A DNA stretch of 64,000 nucleotides from contig NC_134576.1 in the NCBI RefSeq assembly GCF_050947875.1, positions 58,346,255 through 58,410,254 of the forward strand, in the 5' to 3' direction. The notes under the pieces were generated by a model that did no database searches, had not been told where the DNA came from, and worked only from the letters and a program-made list of their open reading frames with translations. The number at the start of each line of letters is the position of its first letter. Within the stretch, counting starts at the first letter, position 1. This DNA is from Dermacentor variabilis. Its lineage: Eukaryota; Arthropoda; Arachnida; Ixodida; Ixodidae. Shown piece by piece: positions 24,228-33,544 of the stretch. The position numbers were made by a program, and so were the translations under genes.

Positions 24228-24412
24228 GACATGTTTAAAGAGGAAAAGAACTGCGACATCATGAGGGACGTGAGACGAAGTAGTGGACATGACGAACGGT
24301 AAGGGGCAACTGTGCTTTGCTACCATGAAACACATAGCAGCAAAAGGTCGAGTCATCGCGAAGGATGCCTTTAGCATACTAAAGAACAAGATGAAACACA
24401 CGTGGTATAAGG
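24228..24412 (+). repeat. Repeat segment, inverted partner of 25,551-25,728
   Basis: About 180 bp match the reverse complement of 25,551-25,728. Shared blocks are CCATGAAACACATAGCAGCA and GATGAAACACACGTGG, plus a version of TTYAAAGAG.AAAAGAAC. One frame reads TMKHIAAKGRVIAKDAFSIL. I do not recognise the family. Confidence 0.65.
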
Positions 24413-24424
24413 CATTCTAGGTGA

Positions 24425-24885
24425 CTATGGAAAATGTCACGGATCAAAGGGGTTGAGAACACGGCTAAACAGGGCATTCGACTCGTGTTCTCAGCCCCCA
24501 GAAAATTATCCTAACCACCTAGGCGCGTGGCAGAAGGCCCGCGCTAGGTCCCCTGTATTACTAAGCACGATTGGTACTTAGTAGTACAGCACGATCGGTG
24601 GCACGTGCACTGTGCCACCAGTGTGGTGGACAAGTTCACGCTGTGGTGCGGCATTGTTTACGTTGGCCGAACTGGTCAGTGCTATAATGATAGACTGCGG
24701 CACTATATCCGCTCCTTGAAGGGTGATAGCGGCGCGAATCTCCCCAGGCGCAGCAGGGAATGCAGATGTTGGTACCCAAATTCAATCGAGCCATCATTGT
24801 AGGAAGGGGGACTAGACTTGAGCGAGAAATTTTGGAAGGGGCACACATGCGCAGGCTTGTCTTTACACGTGTGTAAAGGAGCCTT
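24425..24885 (+). mobile_element. Penelope-like element relic (end of RT plus GIY-YIG)
   Basis: Joining frames, one reads VENTAKQ, then GIRLVFSAPRKLS (about 24,474), the end of a Penelope-type reverse transcriptase. After a damaged linker comes CGIVYVGRTGQC (24,646), the GIY-YIG core with the catalytic Arg region (NDRLRHYIRSLK), and then TRLEREILEGA, the segment that holds the catalytic Glu. Stops and at least two frameshifts interrupt it. The same domain order is seen in the better preserved element at 28,048, but the sequences are clearly different families. Confidence 0.72.
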
Positions 24886-25221
24886 CAGTGGCTCCCCTAG
24901 ATAAAGAAACGCGGTGTTTTATTAACTAGTGATAGTTGTTTCTTGCCCCTTGGCACTTTCCATAGTAATCTAGGGTACTTGATGATGATAATAATTACCT
25001 TGATGAGTTTGGCGCATACCCACTCATGGCGATTAGCCAAGAGTTGGGTAGACTTTACATGTGTGTTCAGGTAATGAATTTAAAATCTATAAGTTTGTTG
25101 CATAAATTGAAGCGAGGGAAGTTCAGAACACTTCTGTAGTCTGTCATTCAACGAAAAGAAAAAGAAAGAAGTCTGTATACCCTAAATTAGGCACCAAAGG
25201 GGGAATGAAATGAATCATACA

Positions 25222-25550
25222 TTAAATTTTGTTTGTTTCAATATTACATTTTTCTAAGGCAATCCAAATATTCCTGTGTGAGTACCCAAGCACAGACGCT
25301 CCGAAAGCCAGTAGTACCTGAGTGTTCAATGACAGGCCGAGCTGCCGTACTGTAAATTCTAATGTCACTTTTCTCAGAGAGGAGAAACGCCTGCATTCCA
25401 GTAAGCAGTGTTCGATCGCATCTAAAAAGTTGGGACAATGGCACAAAGGGGATATTGCCAGACCAGATCGGTTCATGTATAACTTTAGAGATCGGACTCG
25501 ACAACACTGCTGCGGAAATGTCACGTTTTGCAAACTTCCCTGCTTTCTGC
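25222..25550 (-). mobile_element. LINE C-terminal fragment (Cys-His motif)
   Basis: The frame 25,222-25,533 contains NRSGLAISPLCHCPNFLDAI followed by EHCLLECRRF, a C-X-C...H-X4-C motif typical of the ends of I/Jockey-type LINE ORF2 proteins. It continues with QLGLSLNTQVLLAFGAS. There is no reverse transcriptase upstream; the segment is joined directly to the unrelated repeat at 25,551. Confidence 0.65.
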
Positions 25551-25728
25551 CACGTGTGTTTCACCTTCTTCAGTATGTCAAGGCACTCTGCGTACAGATG
25601 TGACCTTTTGCTGCTATGTGTTTCATGGAAATAAGCCACAGTTGATAGTTACCGCTCGTCTTGTTCACTATTTCGTCCCACGTCCCGTCTATAGTCACGG
25701 TTCTTTTGCTCTTTGAATAGGTCACCCA
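25551..25728 (-). repeat. Repeat segment, inverted partner of 24,228-24,412
   Basis: On the minus strand this reads the same sequence as 24,228-24,412, including DLFKEQKNRDYRRDVGRNSE in one frame and MKHIAAKGHICTQSA in another. The frames are not consistently open, so coding status is unclear. Confidence 0.65.
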
Positions 25729-25794
25729 TATCTGTATTAAAAGTTGATTTTAAGAGGTTCTGATAGTTAAATTTACATTCCAAAATCAAGATAT

Positions 25795-25998
25795 TGTCAC
25801 GGTGGGAAAAGAGGATATTGTCGACGACGGTGAAGATGCATAGCCAGCAACTCCACCAAAATGTCACAGATATAAAACTATTTACACGATGTATTTAGAA
25901 GAGATACATAAACAGCAGCTGAGAATCCCGAGAGGCTGTTGCCACTTTGTCGTCTTTACCGTCGTCGACAATGTTCATTTTTCCCACCGTAACAATAT
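25795..25998. repeat. Inverted repeat, about 50-bp arms
   Basis: The left arm (about 25,795-25,843) contains CGGTGGGAAAAG and TTGTCGACGACGGTGAAGA. The right arm (about 25,946-25,998) is its near reverse complement (TTTACCGTCGTCGACAATG, TTTTTCCCACCG). Roughly 100 bp separate the arms. It may be a MITE or a local foldback. Confidence 0.65.
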
Positions 25999-26175
25999 TT
26001 ACGCAGCACGCCGTACCGGGAGGCTCCATTAACTTTGACAACCTGGGGTTCATTAATGAGTGCCGAATGCATGAAGTACGAGCGTCTTTGCGTTTCGCAG
26101 TCATTGAAGCGGGGCAACCGCGGTGGGTATTTGATTCCATGACCTAGTGCTTAATAGCGCGAGCACAAAGCTACT
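25999..26175 (-). mobile_element. Ruka-like SINE (minus strand)
   Basis: On the minus strand a decayed tRNA-like head (AAGCACTAGGTCATGGAATC) is followed by AATGAACCCCAGGTTGTCA and GTACGGCGTGC. These correspond to AAAGAACCCCAGGTGGTGG and CTACGGCGTGC in the SINE at 35,083. Its 3' end lies next to the right arm of the inverted repeat at 25,998. Confidence 0.6.
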
Positions 26176-26570
26176 TAGAAACCACCGCGTTTCCCGTGGG
26201 TTTGTGCCACTGGGTAAGTGACCACTGATGTCGATGTTGGACTTTCCCTTGGATATATGCCTCTTTGCAGGTGCAAGTGGATATATTTTGCTCTTAAATC
26301 AGCCGCCTTGTCACCAACTTTGGTCACTGGGCTATAAGGGCCATTCCCGTAGGTATGTGCAACTAGGTATGTGCCCAGTGGTGTAAATGTGTGCTGCTAC
26401 TGTGGTTATATGCTAGTGTATGTGCCATTCTTATATGTACTACATTGATGCCAACAAGTGTAACTGGGTAATCTAGGCAGTTTCCGTGAGTATGTGCCAC
26501 TAAGTAGGTGCGCTTGGACACTGAGTGTGTTCTCAGTACAGTCACTGTAGGTATTTCCGTAGATATATGC
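26176..26570. repeat. Satellite-like segment, block 3
   Basis: It contains CGTGGGTTTGTGCCACTGGG, CTTGTCACCAACTTTGGTCA, GGGCCATTCCCGTAGGTATG and repeated GTATGTGCCA phrases. It matches the blocks at 23,230 and 23,930, so one family is scattered over 3 kb. Confidence 0.5.
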
Positions 26571-27740
26571 TACTTTCTCTGCCCCGAGGAGAATTAGGCT
26601 CTGCTCAATTAAGCTCTTTGACTCTTAACTCTACGATAGGCACAATTCCTGGCTGCGAATCAAGTCTGCGAAATACCTGCCGCTTTGCGCATGCGCCTGC
26701 CGGCTCGAAGCTCTTCCAGTGAACATGTGTGGGCTACTTAGGATGGAAACAAAAGAAAAGAGCGCCGCTAGCTGCTCTTAAACCGAAGACTGCCCTGGAA
26801 TTCGATGATAAGCTTGAAAGCAGTGCGGGAGTCTACACCGTGCTGCCTCTTAGCATGTTGCAGTTCCTTCTAGGGACGAACTGTTGTCAGTGCGATGCGC
26901 CTTCCGTCGCTCTTTGAATTACACGTTGCACAGACCGAAGATACCGCAGCCTAAATATATAAGCCTATCTCGTCGAGTAATGGGTGCTTGCCCTTTTTCA
27001 ACGGAATGCTTTGGTGCCACAACAACGATCACCACACAATGCAAAACACATGAGTTCAATATACGTCGCGAAAACCTTACGCGATCATTGTAGAACAGAT
27101 ATGTGATTCAAAAGAATCGTTCTATTGAATACCGCTAACAAAACCATGAGCTGACACTATCTGATTTTTACTTCAACAGCAATTATGTGCTCAAATTAGG
27201 TTTGCCTTGTCCGTTCCTCTATTCCGTTACGCTCACGACGAGAGTTGCCATCGACGACACTTAAGGGTGATTTCTTCAAGCAGCTGAACTAGTTGGATCA
27301 CATCGTAAGGTCTGAAGGAGTTTTCCCAGACCGAGACAAATACAAAGCGGTTCAGAAAGCACGAAAGCCGAACAACAAGCAGCACTTCAGTTCGCTCCTT
27401 GGACTATTAAGCCACTCTGGCGGTCTCATTCGTTGTCTGCCCAGTGTGGTTTCGCCCTGAGTAGGCTTTTGTGCCACGACGTACCGTAGTTTTGGAGCAA
27501 CGAGTGCGAAGCTGCATTTCTCCTTTCAAAAGCCTTGTTATGTGTGCCTCTAGTGTACGCTTACGAGAATCCCAGCCTGCCCCTACAGTTGTGTTGCAAC
27601 ACGTCATTGTATGACAGTGGTTCTTTTATTGAAATGGCCAATGGCACCCAATTGCTTATGAGTACAGAACTTTATACAAAAGATTCGTTGTGTACAACCT
27701 AATCGGAAACGGTCTGTTCGCCTTATTTCTAAAAAAAAAA
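26571..27740. other. No gene recognised
   Basis: There is no domain or repeat that I can support in either strand. Confidence 0.5.
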
Positions 27741-27795
27741 AGTGTAACTTTTACCCAGTTGAAAAACACAACAGGAAATTTCTGTCCGTCGTATT
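27741..27795. repeat. Motif shared with the end of the 33.5-34.3 kb array
   Basis: TTACCCAGTTGAAAAACACA and CAACAGGAAATTTCTGTC correspond to the reverse complement of the right end of the array at 34,300-34,345 (CTGTTGTCTTTTTCAACTGG). It may be the terminus of the same repeat family. Confidence 0.55.
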
Positions 27796-27861
27796 TTGGG
27801 ACGTTGTTTCTGTAGTTCTGTTGCAGAACTGATAGTTGGGCGAGTTGGTAAGAATTCATAG

Positions 27862-28045
27862 TAAAAATATTTTGCGCGCACAATTGACAAGGACACAGTA
27901 AAGGGGGGACGCACGAGCGCTTACTCACAACTATTTTATTTTCAGAAAGATATAGAACATATATACCCCAGCTATCAGCGCTGAGCATGTGGTTAGCATG
28001 TCAGTAAAACAGAAACAGATTAAAAAACAGATTAAGAAGGTTCAA
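27862..28045 (-). repeat. Left inverted arm of Penelope-like element
   Basis: It is the reverse complement of the right arm, running from TTGAACCTTCTTAA (at 28,045) out to TTTTGCGCGCA and AAATA (27,866-27,880). A one-base indel and a small number of substitutions separate the arms. Confidence 0.88.
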
Positions 28046-28047
28046 GA

Positions 28048-28521
28048 ATGCTAAAGAATGTTGCCAGCCGGTATGGCGTTAAAGTGGTTTTCAGCGCTCC
28101 TAACAAGGTGCAAAAACTGTGTCAAGCTATTTCCAACAAATTAGACAATAGGGTGAAAAAATGTAGCTGCGGTCTAAAAGACGATCAAAAATTCATAAAA
28201 TGCAGAATAGGTGTTGTGTACCGGCTTCCATTGACCTGTGGCCACATGTACATAGGGCAAACCGGTCGGTGCATAAACACCCGTCTAAAAGAACATGAAC
28301 GTTCTCTTGGTAAAGAAAATCATTCGCACTTGTCAAACCACTGCAATCTATGCCACTGCGATTCGGTATTTTTTAACACTGACATTTTGTTTTCAGATAA
28401 AAATAAACTAACACGTGAAATAGCAGAAGCATTTCATATAAAAAAGTGCGCTCAAAGATGCATAAGCCAACCATCGGTTGTAACCACTGAAAATGAATTC
28501 GCTTTTTTAAATACTGGTTGA
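28048..28521 (+). CDS. Penelope-type GIY-YIG endonuclease fragment
   Basis: The 157-residue open frame begins with the end of the reverse transcriptase (MLKNVASRYGVKVVFSAPNK). It continues through a Cys-containing linker (KKCSCGLKDDQKFIKC, residues about 33-51) and then the GIY-YIG domain: GVVYRLPLTCGHMYIGQTGR (residues 53-72), catalytic Arg in the following NTRLKEHE, two further Cys/His pairs (HCNLCHC) and the Glu-bearing helix KLTREIAEAF. It is uninterrupted to its stop, which lies at the edge of the right arm. The nuclease would nick DNA to support insertion. Without the reverse transcriptase it is probably not mobile by itself, and true initiation at the first Met is doubtful because it is a truncated tail of a larger protein. 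Confidence 0.8.
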   Translation: MLKNVASRYGVKVVFSAPNKVQKLCQAISNKLDNRVKKCSCGLKDDQKFIKCRIGVVYRLPLTCGHMYIGQTGRCINTRLKEHERSLGKENHSHLSNHCNLCHCDSVFFNTDILFSDKNKLTREIAEAFHIKKCAQRCISQPSVVTTENEFAFLNTG

Positions 28522-28700
28522 ACCTTCTTAATCTGTTTTTTAATCTGTTTCTCTTTTACTGACATGCTCAGCACATGGTCAGCGCTGATAGCTGGGGTAT
28601 ATATGCTCTATATCTTTCCGAAAATAAAATAGTTGTGAGTAAGCGCTCGTGTGTCCCCCCTTCACTGTGTCCTTGTCAATTGTGCGCGCAAAATATTTTA
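28518..28700 (+). repeat. Right inverted arm of Penelope-like element
   Basis: It starts TTGAACCTTCTTAATCTG, overlaps the ORF stop and ends TGCGCGCAAAATATTTTA. It is the counterpart of 27,862-28,045. Confidence 0.88.
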
Positions 28701-28774
28701 TTTTTTAGGCTATTTAAATTTGTTAGTACAATAAAGAAAAAAAATAAAAGTAAAAAAAATATTGAAAATAAAGC

Positions 28775-28860
28775 GTCTCCATCGAGCACTCCAACTTGCG
28801 ACCTCAAGATGTCGAGCCCAGCATCTTACCACTGCACCACTCCCTTTTTTTTTTCTTTAT
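28775..28860 (-). mobile_element. tRNA-like SINE head or tRNA pseudogene
   Basis: On the minus strand there is a good A box (TGGTGCAGTGGTAAGATG) and, some 35 bp on, a B-box-like GGTCGCAAGTTGGAG. The fold is not a convincing functional tRNA, and the anticodon arm cannot be assigned. A poly-T run flanks it on the + strand. Confidence 0.5.
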
Positions 28861-29003
28861 TGCCGGAAGTTTCACCAAGCTAACAAAAAGGGCATCATTT
28901 CTTGAAATAAGGTAAGCGATACATAAATATACATTAACACACATTCAACTTTGTGCGCATGCATATTGTGCTGTCAGTCACATTGTGGCTGGCCATGTCA
29001 AGT

Positions 29004-29264
29004 TTAAAATTCCTTTAATGTGGCGAGGGGCTCAATCCTCGCCAGCCAATCCGGAGTACATTCTTGTTCTTTAATTACATCAATGAACTTGGAAATAGCT
29101 TCCCGGAAGAGCAGCCGCGCAGGCCGGCTGTCAGGCTCACAAAAGAAACCGGCCATTCGAGCCCTCCATAAACAGTGGAGGCCCATTAGCATGATTAAGT
29201 CCAATGGCATGCCGTCCTCATTTTCTACCGTCAAGAATCTAATACCTAATGGGCTTAAAGGCAA
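29004..29264 (-). pseudogene. L1/Tx1-like ORF2, C-terminal tail
   Basis: The frame contains LSPLGIRFLTVENEDGMPLD and LIMLMGLHCLWRARMAGFFC, characteristic of the extreme C-terminus of Tx1/L1-like ORF2 proteins. It is out of frame with the preceding segment (break near 29,280). It ends at the natural stop. Confidence 0.7.
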
Positions 29265-29294
29265 TTCTTTCTGTAGTGTTCTTTGAAGAACGTC

Positions 29295-30116
29295 TCAAAA
29301 GAAAACCCCTGCCCAACAATGCAAAAAAAAAACATGGTCAATTGTTTCTAATTGTTTACATATAAGGCAGTTTGCTCCCCATGGCAAATAAAAACCCTTC
29401 TCTTGTAAAAAGGCCCGTACCGGCAAAGTTCCGGTATGGAACTTAAAGAAAAAGGATTTAGTACTTGGCTGCAGCTGCATTTTCTTAACACGCTTTAACA
29501 CGTCGTTTCCCTGTCCTCCACTGTTTATGGCTCTGTACATCGGAACCGGCATAATCATGTCAACTACATCCCTGTACAATTTCTTCCGCGACACCGAAAA
29601 GAGATAATCATTAGAACAACGTACGGACAGAAAACGGACACTGTCAACGACTTCCCTTAAATACCCTCGAAGAGCACCAGGCATACTTAAATTGCAAACC
29701 ACGTACATCGGCAGACGCTTGCTCAGTCGTAATTGGCACATTGTGCGCAGAAAGGGGTCATGCACGTCTCGAAAGAAAGAAAACCGGTTTACTAGCTGCT
29801 TCACAAAAAGATGTGACAGGCCTAAGCCCCCGTCCTTGACTCTCCTAAACAAGTTCGTGCGGCTGCACCTCTCCCATTCTGATGCCCAAATGAACACAGC
29901 AAAAACCCTATGGAACCTTTGCACATTTAAACGAGAGCAACAGAAAACTTGCATAACGTACCATATTTTGCTTATTAAAAACAAGTTACATACAGTAGCT
30001 CTCGCAAACATCGAGAGATGAGCACCTTTCCAATCTGTTGTTTTTTCCTTGAGTCGTTTGGCCTCTTCTAGCCAATAGTCCTCATTCTGCCGGTAATGTT
30101 CGAGCGGAACGCCCAA
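29295..30116 (-). pseudogene. L1/Tx1-like ORF2, thumb and CCHC region
   Basis: This 273-residue frame follows the palm domain. It starts with YLGVPLEHYRQN-type sequence (broken at 30,116), passes FIWASEWERCSRTNLFRRVK and GGLGL, and ends with a knuckle-like CLICKQLETIDHVFFLHC (C-X2-C...H-X4-C). The role is nucleic acid binding during target-primed reverse transcription. A frameshift separates it from the final tail. Confidence 0.8.
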
Positions 30117-30409
30117 GTATTAAGCTGGCGCTTTAATCCATCTAATGTTGGCGAACATTTGCGGTGTTGACTGCCATTCACCATGCAAAAAAAGAGACAC
30201 TTATTCCAATTTGTAAAGCTCCCTGTTGTGTTTCCGAAATGTTTAACAATGGTTGTTACCTCTGTAATGCTTTCTTTAGTTATACAGCACACCGCTACAT
30301 CGTCTGCATATGCCAGGAGTTTCACTTCGGCTTCAATGAGTTTGAAGCCCTTTATGCTACTGTTTTGAATAATTGCCAAACAAAAGCTTTCTAGATAGAT
30401 GGCAAACAA
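30068..30409 (-). pseudogene. L1/Tx1-like ORF2, catalytic palm segment
   Basis: It carries LLAYADDVAVCC, with the catalytic Asp pair intact, preceded by LFAIYLESF. The frame is shifted from the upstream segment near 30,425, where a conserved RQGCPLSPLL-type motif is split between frames, and shifted again at the downstream junction near 30,116. Confidence 0.85.
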
Positions 30410-31440
30410 AAGCGGGCTGAGAGGACACCCTGGCGCATGAAACGCTCTATCTTAATGGGGGCCCCCAGTGTCTTGTTAATAATCAGCCGTGTTGAGCAGT
30501 TGCGGTACGCCAGAGCTACCCCATCAGCGATGATTGATCCTACATTAACGTACTCAAGAACTAATAACAAAATTTCATGTGGGACAAAATCAAAGGCTTT
30601 TTCTAAATCTATCTGCAGGATGGCAACGGCATATTGAAAATCGTCACAGCATTCCAAGACGCCTCTCATCGCGTGTACATTTGTCGCAATAGTGCGTCCC
30701 TTTATACCACAAGTCTGGTGTGGTCCTACAAGATCCTTAATTATTGACTGTAATCGGCTTGCAAGAACTTTCATTAAAACTTTGTAATCCGTGTTGGTCA
30801 ATGAAATGGGTCTGTATGCTGTGACTAGCCTCAGCATTGCTTTTTGGTTCGTCTTAGGAATAAGGACGGTATGGGCTTCAGAGAAAGACGGCGGTAATCT
30901 GTTGGTAGCAAAAACTTCGTCAAACAACGCTTTCAACAAAGGCACCAACTCGTTCTTGAACGCTTTATAAAAGGCCGCGCCAAGACCATCCGGGCCTGGC
31001 GACTTATTAGGGCTCAGATTATCTATAGCACTTTCTACTTCAGCATGCGTAATGGGTGCTTCTAGAAGTGACTTCGTTTCCGCTGATAGTTGAGGCATAC
31101 GGGAAAGAAAGTTTGCTCTGTATGCCTCGATATCGACTGGCAGGTAGGCAAAGAGCCGCTCGTAATGCCGGTGAAAAGCACCTGCGATGCTCTCCCGGTC
31201 GTTCAGTTCTTGGCCATTCTCTTCAATCACTGCTATTTCGTTTCGCCGCGCATGCGTCTTCTCGATACCTAGCGCCCGTTTCGTGGGCGTTTCACCCACG
31301 GCCCATGATTGTGCTCTGGCTCGAACGAGCGCCCCGCGATAGCGGTTCTCCTCGAATTGTTCCAGCTGTTGTTTTATCCTAAGTAGGTCTTCTTTAAAAA
31401 GACCTGGCGCTTTGCTTTCCAGCGCATTTAGTTTCCGCAA
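30391..31440 (-). pseudogene. L1/Tx1-like ORF2, fingers and palm
   Basis: The 349-residue frame contains NRYRGALVRARAQSW, LSPNKSPGPDGLGAAFYKAF, VLIPK, YRPISLTNTDYKVLMKVLAS, QTCGIKGRTIATNVHAMRG and LQIDLEKAFDFVPHE (first catalytic Asp). The upstream linker (31,441-31,560) is readable in another frame and holds a TAG near 31,459. Confidence 0.88.
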
Positions 31441-31551
31441 TGTTTCCTTCAGCCCGTTCTATCTCATTTTTTCACAGTATTTCAAGACGCTGCTTCTTTC
31501 GATTGCCTTTATTTTAAAACTTTGTTTTAGTAATTCCCAATCCACACCTAT

Positions 31552-32403
31552 CTACTTATTACCGTCCAGTTTAACCTCGTTTATTTCTTCTGACACAAAA
31601 CGAATAAAGTGCTCGTCGCGTAGTAACGTTGCGTTAAATTTCCACAGATCCCAGTTAAAACTATTACATCTTATTTTTTCACCCACATTGCATTTCACTA
31701 AGCAATGGTCCGAGGAAAAGATGGGTAGTACAGTGTAAGTGTTACAGGCAGGTATGATTTGAAGGGACACGTAAATCCTATCTAGCCGAGCAAGGCTAGA
31801 GCCCTGAAATTGCGTGTACTGCACCTCGCGTTCCCCTTCTAGACATTCAGCAACGTCGGCAATATCATGCTCGTCTATCAGTTCTTTTAACAAAATGGTG
31901 CTCTTGTCGTTCGGTCTCTTCTTTGTCGCTCTATCCCTCGCACTCAATACGCAATTAAAATCCCCTAGCAAAACCAGTTGTTTCGTGACATTGAGATGCT
32001 TCTTAATCTCCGAAAAGAAAATGGTTCGGTCTTTATCCGCGTTTGGTGCATAAATACAAATGACCCGCCAGTCACGCTCGCCCAACGAAAAATCGCACCA
32101 CACAATCCTACCCGACACACATGAGAAATAATTTTGTATCACAAGGCTTTGCAATTTTTTAACAAAAATGATGCAGCCAGCAGATGTTCCCACGGCATGG
32201 CTAACAAACACAAGATACTTAGACGTGAAACGAAGCACCATGCCTCCGGTTTCCTCCTCCCCTTCAACTTTTGTTTCTTGTACAGCCAACACCTCAATGT
32301 CCTGGTCCACCAAGAGTCGATAGACCTGACTCTGCTTTTTCTTGGCAGCCAGTCCTCGCACATTAAGTGTGGCGAAGCTAAAAGAAAGGTTGGAAGCCAT
32401 CAT
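31552..32403 (-). pseudogene. L1/Tx1-like ORF2, endonuclease domain
   Basis: The 283-residue frame starts at MMASNLSFSFATLNVRGLAA and looks complete as an apurinic-type endonuclease. Motifs in order: TLNVRG (Asn), VQETK (Glu), IYAPN, LLGDFNCVL (Asp/Asn), LDRIYVS (Asp) and SSDHCLVK (Asp/His). It stops at 31,552 because of a frameshift into the linker. As a stand-alone domain it retains all catalytic residues that I can check by eye. Confidence 0.85.
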
Positions 32404-32465
32404 TCACTAATATTTTTAAAGAGAAACCCGAAGCATGGTGCTTACCTTTAAGGTCTAGCACAACG

Positions 32466-32867
32466 CTAGACGTCACCATGCTTGTCCGGTTGCCCGGTGT
32501 CGTTTTGTTGCGGCGCCGGATTGTCTCCGACACGCCTCCTTGCCCCGACGTTCGGCACTGGCTTGTAGCCGGGGCGTCTCCCCAGAGGCGCCTTTGCAGG
32601 CGGTTCATCCGTCTTGTTTGCCTCATGGCTACCTTTGAGGTCTTTTTCCAGCGGTCGCTTGACGGCCGCGCCATCAACCGATGTATTGGGGGTCCCGTCA
32701 GCTGCCTCGTCCTTGCAGTCGGTCAGCGCGCCGACCACAAATTGCGGAAAATACTCCTGTCGTTCAAGCGTACATTTTGGCCATGTCAATAGTACGATGC
32801 GCTGATGTTTACACTTGCATTTTAAGAGACAAGATCCACTATCACTCCACCACGTCCACTGCCGCAT
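32466..32867 (-). pseudogene. Possible ORF1 remnant of the L1/Tx1-like element
   Basis: The 133-residue frame ends about 60 bp before the ORF2 start, with Cys-rich sequence at its beginning (CLLKCKCKHQ) and a charged, Pro-rich C-terminus (PPAKAPLGRRPGYKPV). Position and composition suit an ORF1 tail, but no domain is recognised. Confidence 0.4.
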
Positions 32868-32870
32868 CTC

Positions 32871-33544
32871 TAGAAGAGCGAAAGTGTTGTTACCATCGAC
32901 AGGTACATCGTGGAGTGCGAGAACATCAATATTGATGTACGATGTCCATAATAAATAAGAAATTCAGACATAGACAACGGTGACTGTTGCGGTTGTTACT
33001 GCTAATTTCGACAGTTGTCTCTCGTTCTTTACACTTTTGAGCGCGCACATAATTCGTGTGTTCAATGCAAAATAGCTGCATAAACATTCGTGGATGAGAG
33101 TTCTTTCTGACAGCATACTGGTTTCTCACCGCAGCCCTGTACCAGAATAATGAGACCAGAGCGAAACAGCTTTTCACGCAACTTTGAGGAACAAACCGAG
33201 ACTTCCTTTTCGTTTCTCAAAAGCTTATGCAATATTTCTCGGAAATTAACTAATGTGTCAGTGTAACGGCACATGTAAGTCCACAGGCCTGTGTGCCACA
33301 TCTTACCAAATAAAGTAAAACGGATACGCAGCCATTCCCGCAAATGGTATGGTTTTGATGAGGCCAGTATGGCATTGCTAGTGCCTCGTCGTAAGGCACA
33401 ATTATAACAATTGGCCACGTCGACTTTAATACCGCTGTGGGTGCTATCATCATTGCCGGCTTCAGAGAAGCACGATTGAATACCGTGCAAGAAAAAAGTA
33501 CCGTGTACACTACCAATGCGAAACTGACATACAATTTTAAAGCG
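32871..33544. other. No gene recognised
   Basis: A 142-residue frame on the minus strand (33,062-33,490) has no recognisable motif and no supporting context. It could be 5' sequence of the neighbouring LINE or chance. Confidence 0.45.

Larger units (their letters stand above)
27862..28700 (+). mobile_element. Miniature Penelope-like element with inverted arms
   Basis: A single ORF with a GIY-YIG endonuclease lies between two arms of about 184 bp (27,862-28,045 and 28,518-28,700) that are near perfect reverse complements. Penelope-like elements are known to carry terminal repeats in direct or inverted orientation and to insert as 5'-truncated copies. Here the reverse transcriptase is gone and only its last residues remain. 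The few differences between the arms suggest a fairly young copy. Confidence 0.78.
29000..32870 (-). mobile_element. L1/Tx1-like non-LTR retrotransposon (inactive)
   Basis: On the minus strand the order is: remains of ORF1, endonuclease, reverse transcriptase, CCHC motif and C-terminal tail, covering about 3.9 kb. It lacks an RNase H domain, and the wording of the motifs (TLNVRG, SPGPDG, YRPISLTNTDYKV, LGIRFL near the end) is that of the L1/Tx1 group. At least four frameshifts and one stop disrupt ORF2. The 5' side ends within ORF1. Confidence 0.85.

Noticed and set aside
28518..28700. Hammerhead ribozyme in the Penelope arm
   Set aside because: Penelope-like elements can carry hammerhead motifs and GAAA is present, but the expected CUGAUGA core reads CTGATAG and I could not pair the stems convincingly.
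28775..28860. Functional tRNA gene
   Set aside because: A and B boxes are present but the cloverleaf does not close and no anticodon can be assigned; a SINE head or pseudogene is more likely.
33062..33490. 142-residue minus-strand gene
   Set aside because: No domain, no splice or promoter context, and it overlaps other frames of similar length.
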